Of a DNA stretch of 13,074 nt, positions 12,971 to 13,074 are shown piece by piece; position 1 is the stretch's first letter, and each line of letters starts with the position of its first letter. Origin of the DNA: Trueperaceae bacterium (GTDB lineage Bacteria; Deinococcota; Deinococci; Deinococcales; Trueperaceae); assembly GCA_007130355.1 (NCBI GenBank), contig SLSQ01000240.1, forward strand, positions 1-13,074, read 5' to 3'. Position numbers and translations under genes: made by a program. The notes under the pieces were generated by a model, which did not search any database, was not told where the DNA came from, and saw nothing but the letters and a program-made list of their open reading frames with translations.

Positions 12971-13047
12971 TGGTGGGCGATGGTGGACTCGAACCACCGA
13001 CCTCGTCGTTATCAGCGACGCGCTCTAACCGGCTGAGCTAATCGCCC
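12971..13047 (-). tRNA. tRNA-Ile (anticodon GAT), CCA encoded
   Basis: A complete 77-base cloverleaf on the minus strand. The acceptor stem GGGCGAT pairs with ATCGCCC. The D arm is GCTC-AGCCGGTTA-GAGC. The anticodon stem CGTCG/CGACG encloses the loop CTGATAA with anticodon GAT. The variable loop is AGGTC and the T arm GGTGG-TTCGAGT-CCACC. Discriminator A and the CCA end are encoded in the DNA. In many bacteria tRNA-Ile(GAT) lies in the rRNA spacer or beside tRNA-Ala; what comes before this one is outside the window. Confidence 0.98.
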
Positions 13048-13061
13048 GCGCAGCGAACGGG

Positions 13062-13070
13062 AGTCTAGCA
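13062..13070 (-). promoter_or_regulatory. Extended -10 promoter of tRNA-Ile
   Basis: TGCTAGACT on the minus strand fits an extended -10 box. It ends 14 bases before the mature tRNA 5' end, leaving a leader of about seven bases. It shares the TGCTA core with the lgt and carA promoters. Any -35 would lie at or past the window edge. Confidence 0.55.
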
Positions 13071-13074
13071 CCCC

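Noticed and set aside
12850..13041. Small plus-strand open frame ending GGLEPPTSSLSATRSN
   Set aside because: This is the antisense translation of the tRNA-Ile gene, a common false protein in databases, joined to the out-of-frame end of the protease.
1..13074. CRISPR arrays, insertion sequences, prophage or defence islands
   Set aside because: No spaced direct repeats, transposase or integrase motifs, terminal inverted repeats or change in base composition are seen. The gene content is housekeeping.

Overview
The window is chromosomal, very GC-rich DNA with compact genes, short intergenic gaps and several 1-4 bp start/stop overlaps. It looks like ordinary bacterial core and housekeeping sequence. 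I see no phage, insertion sequence, CRISPR array or other mobile DNA. The gene set (family-4 uracil-DNA glycosylase, RecN, NrnA, sucrose-phosphate synthase/phosphatase fusion, ABA4-like membrane protein) and several TANNNT boxes exactly six bases before a start codon (the leaderless pattern known from Deinococcus) suggest a member of Deinococcota, perhaps near Truepera. That placement is inference; no rRNA gene or marker alignment supports it here.

Layout: (1) 1-2690, plus strand: the 3' end of an unrecognised gene with a five-fold pentapeptide repeat tail, a DUF456 membrane protein, lgt (lipoprotein diacylglyceryl transferase) and, overlapping lgt by 4 bp, a short GlmU that keeps the uridylyltransferase domain but lacks the acetyltransferase part. 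(2) 2691-5057: a hairpin-rich convergent gap, then a minus-strand fused sucrose-phosphate synthase/phosphatase, divergent from carA. (3) 5058-6203, plus: carA, with no carB beside it. (4) 6238-8757, minus, read from high to low coordinates: zinc-ribbon protein, unknown 132-aa protein, family-4 UDG without any cysteine, DUF1844 protein, dtd, ABA4-like protein. They are packed like one operon. (5) 8805-11522, minus: nrnA followed by recN, each with its own apparent leaderless promoter. (6) 11607-12917, plus: a membrane-anchored HtrA/DegP-like serine protease, divergent from nrnA. (7) 12971-13047, minus: tRNA-Ile(GAT) with encoded CCA, sharing a strong bidirectional hairpin with the protease.

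The genes cover envelope building (lgt, glmU, DUF456, HtrA), desiccation/osmotic protection (sucrose synthesis), DNA repair (UDG, RecN), nucleotide/RNA turnover (NrnA), tRNA proofreading (Dtd) and pyrimidine/arginine supply (CarA). I do not see a new multi-gene system. The points most worth a second look are the cysteine-less family-4 UDG with a C-terminal clamp-type motif, the GlmU without its acetyltransferase part, and the repeated promoter geometry.
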